A stretch of DNA of 64,000 nt, taken from Cokeromyces recurvatus (lineage: Eukaryota > Mucoromycota > Mucoromycetes > Mucorales > Mucoraceae). Below are positions 12,202 through 21,949 of this stretch, in pieces. The notes under the pieces were generated by a model. It searched no databases. It worked only from the letters and a program-made list of their open reading frames with translations, and was not told where the DNA came from. How positions within the stretch are numbered: position 1 is the stretch's first letter; each line of letters starts with the position of its first letter. The position numbers and the translations under genes were made by a program. The DNA lies in assembly GCF_025118155.1 (NCBI RefSeq), contig NW_026251388.1, positions 1,178,001 to 1,242,000 on the forward strand, written 5' to 3'.

Positions 12202-12912
12202 TTAATGCTTATGGTGCTTGTGCTTGTGATTGTGCTTCTTATCTTTCTTATCAGCTTTCTTTACCTTTTCAGCAGCTTTCTTGTCATGGGCTTTTTTATG
12301 GCCCTTTTTAGCAGCTTTCTTGTCATGGTCTTTTTTATGGCCCTTTTTAGCTTCCTTTCTTGACTTTTTGGCGGCTTCTTTAGAGGATTTCTTAGCTTCC
12401 TTCTTTGACTTTTTGGCGGCTTCTTTAGAGGATTTCTTAGCTTCCTTTCTTGACTTCTTGGCGGCTTCTTTAGAGGATTTCTTAGCTTCCTTTCTTGACT
12501 TCTTGGCAGCTTCTTTAGAGGATTTCTTAGCTTCCTTTCTTGACTTCTTGGCAGCTTCTTTAGAGGATTTCTTAGCTTCCTTCTTTGACTTTTTGGTGGT
12601 GGTAGTAGCGGCTTGAGAGGTAGTAGTAGTGGTAGACACAGCATCAGTGGTAGTAGTGGTAGCAGCAGTAGTGGTAGTAGTGGTGACAGCAGTAGTGGTA
12701 GCAGCAGTAGTGGTAGTAGTGGTGACAGCAGTAGTGGTGATAGCAGTAGTGGTAGTGAAAATCGCTTTTCTTCTATATATACACTTGGAAGCGGACTTGT
12801 CATAATGAGCTACACCTGCAGCGTTATTATTGGAACCTAAAGGAGAAGAGAGTGCTGATACAAGAGCTAATAGTGCTGCTGCTAAAGATAAGACAAATAA
12901 TTTACGTGCCAT
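12202..12912 (-). CDS. Secreted Lys/Ser tandem-repeat protein with His-rich tail
   Basis: Not recognised as a named gene. It is a single-exon ORF of 236 residues. Residues 1-20 (MARKLFVLSLAAALLALVSA) form a clear signal peptide with a likely AxA-type cleavage region. Residues about 55-105 are almost pure Thr with Ala and Val, a mucin-like tract that could be heavily O-mannosylated. Residues about 107-190 carry a 15-residue repeat, KKSRKEAKKSSKEAA. It is encoded by five tandem 45-bp units at 12361-12585, plus partial units. The end turns to GHKKDHDKKAA repeats and finishes with HNHKHKHHKH, a potential metal-binding tail. Predicted pI is extreme. The start is followed immediately by the signal peptide. 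An exported, strongly cationic wall or spore-surface protein is likely; anything more specific is inference. The Lys-Lys-Ser spacing recalls silica- or polyanion-binding proteins, but that is only an analogy. Confidence 0.8.
   Translation of the reverse strand: MARKLFVLSLAAALLALVSALSSPLGSNNNAAGVAHYDKSASKCIYRRKAIFTTTTAITTTAVTTTTTTAATTTAVTTTTTTAATTTTTDAVSTTTTTSQAATTTTKKSKKEAKKSSKEAAKKSRKEAKKSSKEAAKKSRKEAKKSSKEAAKKSRKEAKKSSKEAAKKSKKEAKKSSKEAAKKSRKEAKKGHKKDHDKKAAKKGHKKAHDKKAAEKVKKADKKDKKHNHKHKHHKH
12361..12585 (-). repeat. Five tandem 45-bp coding repeats
   Basis: Each unit starts TGACTT on the plus strand, at 12361, 12406, 12451, 12496 and 12541. Units differ by only a few bases and keep the reading frame (45 = 15 codons). 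Such an array can expand or contract without breaking the protein. Confidence 0.9.
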
Positions 12913-13388
12913 TGTTCTATAAGAAGTATTAAGTTGAATAACTAACTGATACTTTCTTGAGAAGAGGCTTTTTATATATGTTCATTTGTTTGATTTAAAT
13001 AACGATAAGTGTTTTAAAACAAAAAAAAAATCAGTTCTTTTTTTTTGGATTTAAGACAAAAATCTTTCATAGCGGGAATGAATTTAAAACACAAGCGTAT
13101 TTTAACTTTAAATGTAAATTTTTACACTCAAAATGATTGTTTTATTTTAAGCTACATTTAAATGCAAGAAGTGTTTGAAGTGGTCTTAACTAAGTTTATT
13201 TTTTTCAAGTAGAGAAAAATGTTACATTTTTTAGCTGAAAAAAAAAAAAAAAAAAAAAAAAAGTAGGATGATTACATATTGAAGGTCAGATTTTTTTGTT
13301 CTACTAACTAATAAACAACTGATTTATATGTACATAATACTGCAATTCTAATTAATAAATAGTTTAAATAATAAATTAATAAATAATT
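12913..13388. other. Promoter of the Lys-rich gene and gypsy truncation border
   Basis: Holds the upstream region of the minus-strand repeat protein and a run of about 24 A at 13239-13262. At 13353-13400 there is a roughly 24-bp AT-rich direct duplication (TTAATAAATAxTTTAAATAA) just before the retroelement reading frame opens. No LTR sequence is seen here, so the gypsy element lacks its 5' end. Confidence 0.45.
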
Positions 13389-14305
13389 TAAATAATAGCT
13401 CTACCAATAATTTCTTGTCTAATAATGATAATGTTTCTTGTATTGGTTCTACTGATATGTTGAATTTTAAATATACAAATGGTATCACTTTTAAACATTC
13501 CTTAGATGTAATAAAGTTTAACAAAGGATATGACTTTGATATTTTGTTGGGCACTGATATTTTACCAAAGATGAATATTGGTTTAACTGGAGTAGCATAT
13601 AAAATTGATAGTGAATTCACACATCCTGATATAGCTGCCAATTATAAAAGAATCTTTGAGAATATTAATATTGATTATGATGGAAAGATTCAACCTGATG
13701 ATTCGCCTGCCAGTACATCTGAGCAAAGAGCAGAATTCATGAATTATATTAAAGAGACCATTGACAGAAATAAGAGTATTCCTATTACCTCATTTTGTTC
13801 CATGCCCGAATCAATTGTTCGTTTACCCACCAAAGAAGGAGCTACTGCTTTTAGAAGACAGTACCCAATTCCGTTTGCAATAAGAGATACATTAGATAAG
13901 CAAATTAAAGAATGGCTTGACAATAACGTAATCATTAAGTCCAAAACTAATACCGCATTTAATAGTCCTCTTTTGTTAGTTCCTAAGAGAAACAAAAATG
14001 GAGATGTTGTTAAGAACAGAGTATGTTTAGATGTGAGACTTTTGAATCAAATTTTACCACCTACGTTTAATTATCCATTGTCTTTAGTTCGTAACATATT
14101 TAAAAATTTAGCGGGAAAGAAATATTTTACCACGCTTGATTTATCCAATGCTTATCATTGTTTCAAAGTTGCCCCAGAAGATGTACATAAATTAAGTTTT
14201 ACATACGGGGACACACAATATTCGTTCATCAGATCACCATTTAGTTTTTCGATGTTAACAAGTCATTTCTTTTTTTTTGCCTTTCAATCCTATTTGACGG
14301 ATTAG
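13389..14305 (+). pseudogene. Gypsy pol part 1: protease end and RT N-terminal half
   Basis: An open stretch of about 300 codons. Near its start, DILLGTDILP is the second conserved segment of a retropepsin. RT motifs follow: a basic linker with P-I-P, LLVPKRNKNGD, VCLDVRLLNQ, then FTTLDLSNAYHCFKVAP containing the first catalytic Asp. From about 14235 the expected LPFGL...FQ segment is replaced by Phe-rich nonsense and the frame ends at 14305. It lacks the start of the polyprotein. Confidence 0.85.
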
Positions 14306-14322
14306 ATTGTGTATAGAATCTT

Positions 14323-14751
14323 TTGGACGACTATATCATTGCGTCTGAGACGACTGAACAACATATGAAGGATGTAAAATTGGTAATTGACAAGCTTTTA
14401 TCAGTGAATTTGATTTTAAATCTTGAGAAATGTGTATGGATGCAACACTCAGTTCGTCTTCTTGGTTTCGTAGTTGATGCTACAGGAGCACGAGTTGATA
14501 AAAACAAATTGACAGATGTTCAAAATTGGCTACTTCCTAACAAAAATCCTAAACGAGTGCAACAATTTATGGGTTTGATTAATTATTTTAGAGAATACAT
14601 TCCTATGATTGCACGAGTAGCTGAGCCTATTACTAGATTGAGCAACGCTAAAAACGTTGAAGAGTTATGGATCGAAGAACGAATAAAGAGTTTTAATGCT
14701 TTGAAAGAAATTTTGCAATCCAAAGTCATACTACACTATCCTAATTGGTGA
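14323..14751 (+). pseudogene. Gypsy pol part 2: RT C-terminal half
   Basis: In a different frame from part 1. It opens with LDDYIIAS, which carries the two Asp of the RT active-site box. It continues through KCVWMQ...LLGFVV and the RT connection helices (QQFMGLINYFREYIP). It ends at a TGA (14749-14751) at the RT/RNase H border. Confidence 0.8.
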
Positions 14752-15219
14752 GAAAAATTTTACATCGCTACTGATGCATCCCAATATGCTATAGGAGCCG
14801 TCCTATTTCAAAGAGACGAGCATGGTTGCGATAAATATATTAGCTTCATTTCTAGTACCTTGTCACTCTCTTAAAGAAGATCGAGTACAACAAAGCGCGA
14901 ACTATGTTGTCTTGTTATTGCCCTTACAAAATTTAGACAATTCATCTACGGACATTCCCAAAAAGTAACTATATATTGCGATTATTTTGCGTTGATTTAT
15001 TTAACTACCCAAAAGATTGCTAATCCTATGATAATCGGTTGGATGGAGACATTCCTTGATTATGACTTTGAGGTCATCCACATACCAGGCATCTTGAATA
15101 AATTACCTGATTTGTTCAGCCGTTTGTATCCACCTCTTCCTGCAGTTGAAGAAAGTGTCAACAAACTGGTGGGGAGTCGGGATGATAAGAAACTTATTAA
15201 ACAACCTAAAAAAAAATAA
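14752..15219 (+). pseudogene. Gypsy pol part 3: RNase H
   Basis: Begins FYIATDASQYAIGAVLFQ, the usual first RNase H segment with its catalytic Asp. A TAA lies in frame near 14871. Then come RRSSTTKRELCC (with the catalytic Glu) and a YCDYFAL segment where most relatives have TDH. It ends with IPGILNKLPDLFSRL, the typical NxxADxLSR-like close. It is degenerate but clearly recognisable. Confidence 0.75.
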
Positions 15220-16090
15220 TAATAGAGTTGTAAGGAAAAATTATAACAAAGACAAAGTAATTAATGTTCTTGCAGCTAAATTAGTAGAATATAAAAATGA
15301 ACCTACCGAATATATGACTCCTCCTGAAGAAGAGAGAGATGCATTATTAAGAGAGGTATACATGTTTAGCCATTTTGGAAGTTCAGCCATTGTAATAGAA
15401 TTATATTCTCGTGGTTTACATTGGTCCAACATGTATGAAGAAGCTAAACAAATTGTATAATCTTGTGTAGAATGCCAAAAACATAACATTGCAAAAAGAG
15501 GTTATCATCCTTTGACAAATATCGTTGCATATGCATCATTTGATCATATCGCTATTGATTTAGCTGGCACATTCAAGCCTACGAATGAGGAGCATCTATA
15601 TATTTTTGTTATCATTGATGTCTGCACCAAATATATTATAATTAGAGCAATCAAAGATAAACAAACAACTACCATAGCTAGAGAATTAGTTTCCTTTATG
15701 GGTGATTATGGCATTGCACGAATTATCCAAAGTGATAATGGTAGAGAATTCCATTCACAATTGCTGTCTGAGATCTCCAAAATTCTACACATCGAAAGAC
15801 ATTGTTCTACTCCTTATCATCCACAAGGGAATGGTATTGCAGAGAGTGCAGTCAAGATTGTCACAAATACAATTCGAAAAATGATCAAGTCCGATTTTAG
15901 AGACTGGACTTATTATTTGCCTATAGTTCAATTATGTATAAATAAGAACATGAGGTATAAAACACTTGGTTTCCCATTTTCGTTGATGTTTGCACGCAGA
16001 GTTAATTTACCTGACGAGTATAACAATCAACAGAGATTCCCGTATCTTAAAAGATACAATGACGTTGAAAGAATTAGAAGAACGCATTGA
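15146..16090 (+). pseudogene. Gypsy pol part 4: integrase zinc-binding and DDE core
   Basis: The zinc-binding region reads HFGSS...H, then (after a TAA at 15458-15460) CVEC. The catalytic core has Asp in AIDLAGTF, Asp in IIQSDNGREF and Glu in GNGIAESAVK, so the DDE triad is visible. The frame is lost near 16045-16090, where the reading continues in another frame. Confidence 0.85.
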
Positions 16091-16560
16091 TTACATGAAT
16101 AAGCTTGTATTCCCTGCCATATTTGAAAGAACAAAGAAAATTAATGAAGAATTAAGCAAAAAATACAATGATAAAAACATACTTGTAGATATCTCTATTG
16201 GTACACACGTAATGATTCATTTAAAGAATAGACCAAATAAACTGGCACCCATTTATGAAGGACCATATACAATGGTAAGAAAAAATAGAGGAGGATCATA
16301 CAAGTTGAAAGATGAGCAAAATGAATTGTTAAGTCATAATTATATGCCATCTGAATTGAAGATCGTTACTATTGATGATGAATATTATGAAGTTGAATGC
16401 ATCAGAGCTCATCGTGACGAGCCTGGTAATCGTGAATACTTAGTAAAATAGGTTGGTTATTCCGAAAGAGAGAATACATGACAGAAAGCTTCTGACTTTA
16501 CAGACCCTACTATTGTGCAAAATTATTGGGATAAATATGATGAGAATCGCAGATAGCAAA
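15990..16560 (+). pseudogene. Gypsy pol part 5: GPY/F module and chromodomain
   Basis: Contains the GPY/F module (APIYEGPYTMVRKNRGGSY), then a chromodomain: YEVECIRAHRDEPG, NREYLVK, a stop, VGYSERENT, a stop, DPTIVQNYWDKY. The two stops (TAG at 16449-16451 and TGA at 16479-16481) both fall where chromodomains have Trp. They are single G-to-A changes of TGG. In living relatives this domain directs insertion to marked chromatin. Confidence 0.8.
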
Positions 16561-16996
16561 ATGAGAGAATTGTTCAAACAGATTCCTCAAATATTAAAAA
16601 TAAAAATTTGAAATCGCGTAATTCCACATCTAACCAAAAGAATAAGAAGAAGAAGAATATTAATAATAATAACGCTTCTAACACTAAAAGAATACTTCCT
16701 TCCAATACGAGTCAAGAAGAACGATATAAGAGAAGAAGACGTATTAACTAATGTTGTAAAATTATATCCCAATAATAATAAAACATTAGACGATAACACA
16801 ACTTAGGGTTATCAATAAATCAATGAATAATTCCCCTGAAAGTAAATTTGTATATAGATATCAATCTTTATAAAAATTAAGATGACCAAGATCAGCTTAG
16901 AAAAAAAGTATAAAGATATTAAGCGATCAGGCACAAACAATGAGATGATATATTTTGCCGACTCAACAAGGTGTTGTTGAATCTGGTGGTGGGTGA

Positions 16997-17680
16997 TGTT
17001 ATGATTGTAGTCGTATTTACAACTAAGTTAATAGAAATAAACCATCATTTATTACATAATAAAGAGATTATAACATTCAGTCTTAATAGCAGTCATCGAG
17101 CATTAAAAATAATGACATACAGTGTATTACATAATTACAAGAATTCAATAGGTTTATGACTATTATATTCAATCACATAATTATTTATACAGGTCATACA
17201 TATTATATATACATCTATAATGCTGATTATTGTTATGTAATAACATCTTGGAGGATAATAATAATAATAATAGCATATAAATAATCGGTATTGGTTATAG
17301 CTAGAATATTCACTGTGAATTAATATGAACGCGTTGCTTACCCTAGAAATAATAATTAGTAGCAGCGACAGCTCAGGTAGATTAAAGATAAAAATATATC
17401 TTATTACAAGCAGAATTATTCGGAGACAACATTTATACTGACAACATTTACACTGACAACATTTACACATAATGCTTTATTATAGCAGTATTCACTTATC
17501 CAAATCATACTTCTATTAATATCACTTATCTTGCAAAACATATAAATAGCCCTTGTCATTTTTTCATATTATTTTCTTCTGGGACAATTTTTGTATTATT
17601 TTTCCTTCAATAAACTATACCGAATTTTCGCAGACTTGTCTTTTCTGTTTTCTCTTTCCTATTCTTTTACACTCAAAACA
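16997..17680 (+). repeat. LTR copy B (3' LTR of the gypsy element)
   Basis: 684 bp, TG...CA, starting right after the purine-rich tract. Promoter-like signals are a TATAAATAG box at 17541 and AATAAA at 17609-17614. Three tandem units with TGACAACATTT lie at about 17425-17468. Strongly similar to copy A (inverted) and copy C (same orientation). Confidence 0.8.
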
Positions 17681-17722
17681 ATTTCTATTAACTTAGTTGT
17701 AAGGATGACTACAATCATAACA
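17681..17722 (-). repeat. Inverted 40-bp LTR start next to LTR B
   Basis: The segment from TTCTATTAACTTAGTTG to CAATCATAACA is the reverse complement of the first 40 or so bases of the LTR, with a few differences. It makes LTR B look as though it has long terminal inverted repeats. Copies A and C lack it at that end, so I read it as a separate remnant, perhaps a second LTR start or a rearrangement scar. Confidence 0.6.
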
Positions 17723-17923
17723 ATGATGAACCACTACTTGATTATTTTTCATTTGCACAAGTATACAACAACACGGAAAATTTGACGAACAATCATTACT
17801 ATGATATATTAGACAATCTTTCAAAGGATCAGTCTAACAAGCTTACTGCTGTTGCGCTTGAGACGAAGAATATGTTTAAGGTACGATTGGTATTACAAGC
17901 CAAGAAAACATGGATATATTAAA

Positions 17924-17964
<41 letters not shown>

Positions 17965-18684
17965 AAATAACAGAGTTGATTTCATGGGAATTATTGACCT
18001 TACTGCAGAAAATGTAATCAGTATATTGAAGGAAGTGAATGAATACGAAGACGTTATGAAGGCTTCTGCTTTGAATGATGCTGTTTTATTGAATCATACA
18101 CAAGAAATCTTAAATGTCTTCAGAAATACAACACTCTCTGCTAAACCAATTCGAACGGTTCTTCGTACCTATGGAAACCCGATAGATTTTGATATATTTG
18201 AACACGCTGACTTTGGGTTCATCAAGGTAACAACACGGCATTTGTAAGTACATAGTTACAATATTCTCCTGATTTATTCTCTAATTAATATATTCTTGCG
18301 TTCATCTAGTCTGGATCTTATTGAAAGTCCGGAGATTCCCCTTCTCGGCTGCTTACAAGAACGTACAACAGCTATTTATATCACCACACTCTTATTAACT
18401 CAATTGTTCTTATCATACAATGACATACTGGAATTAGACTTTATAGGGAAAGAATATTGCACAACAAAAAAAAAAAAAAAAGAAAATGGGATGGTGTTTT
18501 AGTATTAGTAAAAGATAAAAGAGTTTCTCTTTCACTTGTAAAGTTTTCTGGAAGAGTAAAATTGAATAATAGCAATGCTAAGGAGAAACATGATATCTCA
18601 AAATTATACGAAAATATGGCGAAAGTACTTCAAATTCTACCAGAAGTCTCAAAGAAACAAGTATTTGCAGTCCGTTTTTTTTAG
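17707..18684 (+). pseudogene. Remnant of a multicopy Mucorales-type hypothetical gene
   Basis: Reads through EPLLDYFSFAQVYNN and NNHYYDILDNLSKD, then after a possible intron through MGIIDLTAENVISILKE. A clean intron follows (18244-18309, GTAAGT...AG). Then come ESPEIPLLGCLQERTTA and NDILELDFIGKEYC. At an A16 run (18465-18480) the frame shifts; the next frame gives KRKWDGVLVLVKDKRVSLSL and KLYENMAKVLQILPE. I recall similar proteins as large anonymous families in Mucorales, but cannot name a function. The 5' end is cut by the retroelement and the 3' end stops early. The A16 break alone could be a sequencing error. Confidence 0.55.
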
Positions 18685-18762
18685 TAAAGTATCTAATGTC
18701 TACTATTAACTATATTACTTCAACTCATCTTTACTATCTATCATGGTTCTATAGATAATGAT

Positions 18763-19465
18763 TGTTATGATTGCAGTTATCTTTACAACTAAGTTAATAG
18801 AAATAAACCATCATTTATTTATACAAATAAAACTAGTTTATTGTACTTTACAGTATAGCATTCATTCTACAACATTCAGTTTTAATAGCGATCATTATTA
18901 GAGTATTCGAGCAATTAAAAATAACTATATACATTGTATTATGTAATAATAAGAATTCAATAGGGTTATGACTATTATATTCAATTACATAATTATTTAT
19001 ATATGCATCTATAATGTCGAATATTGTTATGTAATAATATTTTAGAGGATGCTAATAATAATAGCATATAAATAATTGGTATTATTGTTAGAACTGGAAT
19101 ATTCACTGTGAATTAATATGAACGCGTTGCTTACCCCAGAAATAATGATTGGGTATATTTTTAGTAACAGCGACAGCTAAAGGAGAAAAAAGATAAAGTA
19201 TATATTATTGCATGCAGGATTATTAGGAGACAACATTTACACTGACAACATTTACACATAATGCTTTATTATAGCAGTATTCACTTATCCAAATCATACT
19301 TCTATTAATATTACTTACCTTGTCAAAACATATAAATAGCCCTTGATTTTTCCATATAATTTTTCGTTGTACAATTTTTGTATTATCTTTAATAAACTAT
19401 ACAAAGTTTTCACAGACTTGTCTTTTGTTTATTTCTCTTTCTCTATCTTTTTGTTAATCAAAACA
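18763..19465 (+). repeat. LTR copy C
   Basis: About 703 bp, same orientation as copy B, from TGTTATGATTG to CAAAACA. It has the TATAAATAG box and AATAAA, but only two of the TGACAACATTT tandem units. It ends two bases before the 338-bp inverted duplication starts. Flanks (ATGAT and ATAAT) match imperfectly as a target duplication. Confidence 0.75.
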
Positions 19466-19467
19466 AT

Positions 19468-19806
19468 AATAAAGCACGACTCAGAGAGCTTGTACCACTT
19501 TTTCATCCTTCACTTCAGCAACCTGTGTATTTACCTGTTGCTGATGTTGCTGTTTAAAATTGTATTTGGAAAATGTCGGTAGTGAACTGGGTTCAGTAAA
19601 CCAGCTTCAACTAGCTTTAGAATTAAACAATTAATCTGTTTTTTTTCATTCCAACCTCAGATGAACATAACTCGTGATCAAGCCATCTGTAGGTTCTTTT
19701 GTGAAGATTACAGCAAAGAAAATGCAGCAAGATTGTCAAAAAAGATCGAAGAATTTGGCTCTTTCGATGTGTGTTATGAAAATGATCTTAAGCTGCCTAT
19801 TCTGGT
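19468..19806 (+). repeat. Inverted duplication, left arm
   Basis: 339 bp almost identical to the reverse complement of 21950-22287. I count three substitutions and one single-base indel. It covers the presumed promoter/5' region and the first 48 or so codons of the ORF starting at 19661. Confidence 0.9.
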
Positions 19807-20962
19807 GCATTTGAGTGTAATTCGGAATGAATCCACAACTTTTAAACGCTACTTAACTGAATACTCAGCTCTGGATCTTAAGGAAGCAGTAGAAGCGAAA
19901 TCTAAACTTGGTAAACATTGAAAGATTATATGTTATTCATCATATTTTGACGCTAAAATTTTAATTCAGTTTCAGAACGACAAGTAATCATGTTTCTGAA
20001 TGAGGTTTATAAAACTACCAATCCTCAAAATGAAGCTGTCTATTGCCCTCAAGAAGTTGGAAACAAAGAAATTTATGAGTCAGTCATATCGAGAACTGAA
20101 TGCATGAGCAAGAAGTCTGAGATAGCATTTGCAACTTGGTGTTCTAAAAGAAAGATTGATTTTATGGGCGTACCATTTACTAGGAAAAGGAGTCGAGGGT
20201 CGAATAAGCGCCATAAGAAACTTTATATAATGAAAAATGAATTTAGAAGTAACGCATTATTGGCATTTTGAAGAATTACCATTATTTATTCTCTATTGTT
20301 AGAGGGTATTGTAGAAACCATCGCTACTTTTATTCCACGCTATCAAAACTACATAAACTCTTTAAAAAAACAAGGACGCACCATCATTGGGTATGCTAGG
20401 AAGTCTATTGGTAGCAATGATGAACAAAACAGAAAAATACTTTTAAATAGCATGGTGCAGTGCTTAAAAGAAAGATCTTTATGTGACATGGTATTGTTCG
20501 GCCGACGCTAATTTTTCCTCAAGAGATATGAATGACAACACTGATTTGCTAAATGAGTTGACAGGTGTAGATGGAGACACTCAATGTAAGACGTATTATA
20601 TTTGTAAACATGTGAATAATTATCAACAACATGAGTAATACTAATATTTTTCTTCTTACATCAATTCATCTGAAACAGAAGTTTGCCTTGTAGCCATAGA
20701 TTTCGCAAGACTATCTACAAATATAGGCGATTTACAAAACTTCTTCAAGTAAGTTAAATTGCATACAGACAAACCAGCTTTAGTCACACTTCTAATACTC
20801 TTTGCTAGTGTTCACAAAAAACTAACGACAGTCATAATTGACGCATTACTTTATGACAACAAATTTCACGAATTTAAGAGAGAGGCTGTGTTAAATGATC
20901 CAACAATTTTATCATCTTTTGATTGTAGATCAAAACCAGTTCAAAGATCCAGAAAAGTCTAA
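19661..20962 (+). pseudogene. Serine-recombinase-like repeat-family ORF, degenerate
   Basis: Not a named gene. The reading starts MNITRDQAICRFFC and continues to a likely intron after 19912. It resumes at VSERQVIMFLNEVYK (about 19973), followed by basic RKRSRGSNKRHKK. After an in-frame TGA (20269-20271) comes GRTIIGYARKSIGSNDEQN with SMVQCLKERSLCD. A frame change then leads to FSSRDMNDN...LTGVDGDTQ, an intron, and VCLVAIDFARLSTNIGDLQ. The tail reads KLTTVIIDALLYDNKF and SSFDCRSKPVQRS. The order GYARxS, then RD, then a D-x-x-x-L-x-x-x-x-x-D-L segment resembles the catalytic domain of serine resolvases (GYARVS, R, KLDRLGR). A link to recombinases is inference; I believe related ORFs are multicopy in Mucoromycota. 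The stop and frame change mark this copy as decayed. Confidence 0.55.
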
Positions 20963-21949
20963 ATACTTCACTGTTATTCTATATTCATCATTAAGCTTGG
21001 CAGATATTCAATAATACTCAAGTTTTATCTATGTTATAGAACAAGCTCTGGATATAAGCACAAGCAATATTATAATAGATGAATTGCATATTACAGAATA
21101 AGCTATAAGCCTGAATATGAAATAAAACACTGTATGTAACATCATGTAGATAATATAAAACTTGATGACATCCAATTGTTTAGATGTATTAACTATAAGA
21201 CATCGTATCATTTCTACATGTATATTTTTATAACCTTGATAAAGGGTTCTTCAGGTCGTCTTTGATCCAATAAAATAAAAGATGTAAAAGACATCAGGAG
21301 CCTATGCTCAGGTCAAACAATAAATTTTTTCACCCAATAGATAATCCATATAAATCAGCCTCCTGAGTCAACAAGACTTGTATATCTGAATACTAACACT
21401 GTTTCACGACTTATGTTCTTTTGACAGCTATTTTTGATTTCTTTGATTTCAGGATTCATTAGTGTAAATACAAGCAATTGTGTAGACACAAAATAGTCTT
21501 TATATCATTCTTTTTGCATTGAATAAACAAGTCTCAAACTATACTTCCTTTGTTCTCTTTCTCTTTTTTTTTTCTTTCTCTTTAATACGTTCCATCACAA
21601 TCTATACCAAAAAAATCATCCTATTCAAAATTTTCATATTTTTATGACTTTAAGCTAAATCCAGTCCCTATTAGGCAATATGACTATAGCTAGATAATAC
21701 TACGGGGGTCAATAATACATTGGATGATAATTATAATAGAAACTAGTGGAGTCAAATAAAGTATAGTATGTACGTTAAATAAAATTTTTATATCATTCGC
21801 ATAATTGTGAGAATTAAAACGGACAAAAATGTAAGCTAATCTATTTGGCCGAGCTACTAAATGGCATCGTCTTGCCATTACATGCTTCTTCATTCGAAGT
21901 TTCGTAAAATTTAAAAATTGAAGGTTGAGAGTGTACGTTAGCAAGATTG
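20963..21949. other. Spacer between the arms of the inverted duplication
   Basis: AT-rich, with no coding segment I can support. Around 21500-21560 there is a TATATCATTC / TTGAATAAACAAG arrangement followed by a pyrimidine tract. It is reminiscent of an LTR promoter/poly(A) pair, but no second copy is seen in this window. Confidence 0.35.

Larger units (their letters stand above)
13389..17680 (+). mobile_element. 5'-truncated Ty3/gypsy element with chromodomain and 3' LTR
   Basis: Order on the plus strand: end of an aspartic protease, reverse transcriptase, RNase H, integrase (zinc-binding region, DDE core, GPY/F module), chromodomain, purine-rich tract GGTGGTGGGTGA, then the 3' LTR at 16997. 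The pol order RT-RNaseH-integrase and the terminal chromodomain place it with chromoviruses. Gag, most of the protease and the 5' LTR are absent. The reading is split by several stops and frame changes, so the element cannot act by itself. It sits in plus orientation just upstream of another degenerate gene. Confidence 0.85.

Noticed and set aside
12230..12803. Long ORFs on both other frames of the Lys-rich gene (128, 180 codons)
   Set aside because: They are shadows of the 45-bp repeats, with Leu/Phe/Ala or Pro/Arg/Leu monotony. Only the 236-codon minus-strand frame starts with a signal peptide.
16997..17722. Reading LTR B plus its flank as a MITE with 40-bp terminal inverted repeats
   Set aside because: The position after a purine tract and chromodomain, the TATA/AATAAA layout, and copies A and C ending before the extra 40 bp all favour an LTR with an added inverted remnant.
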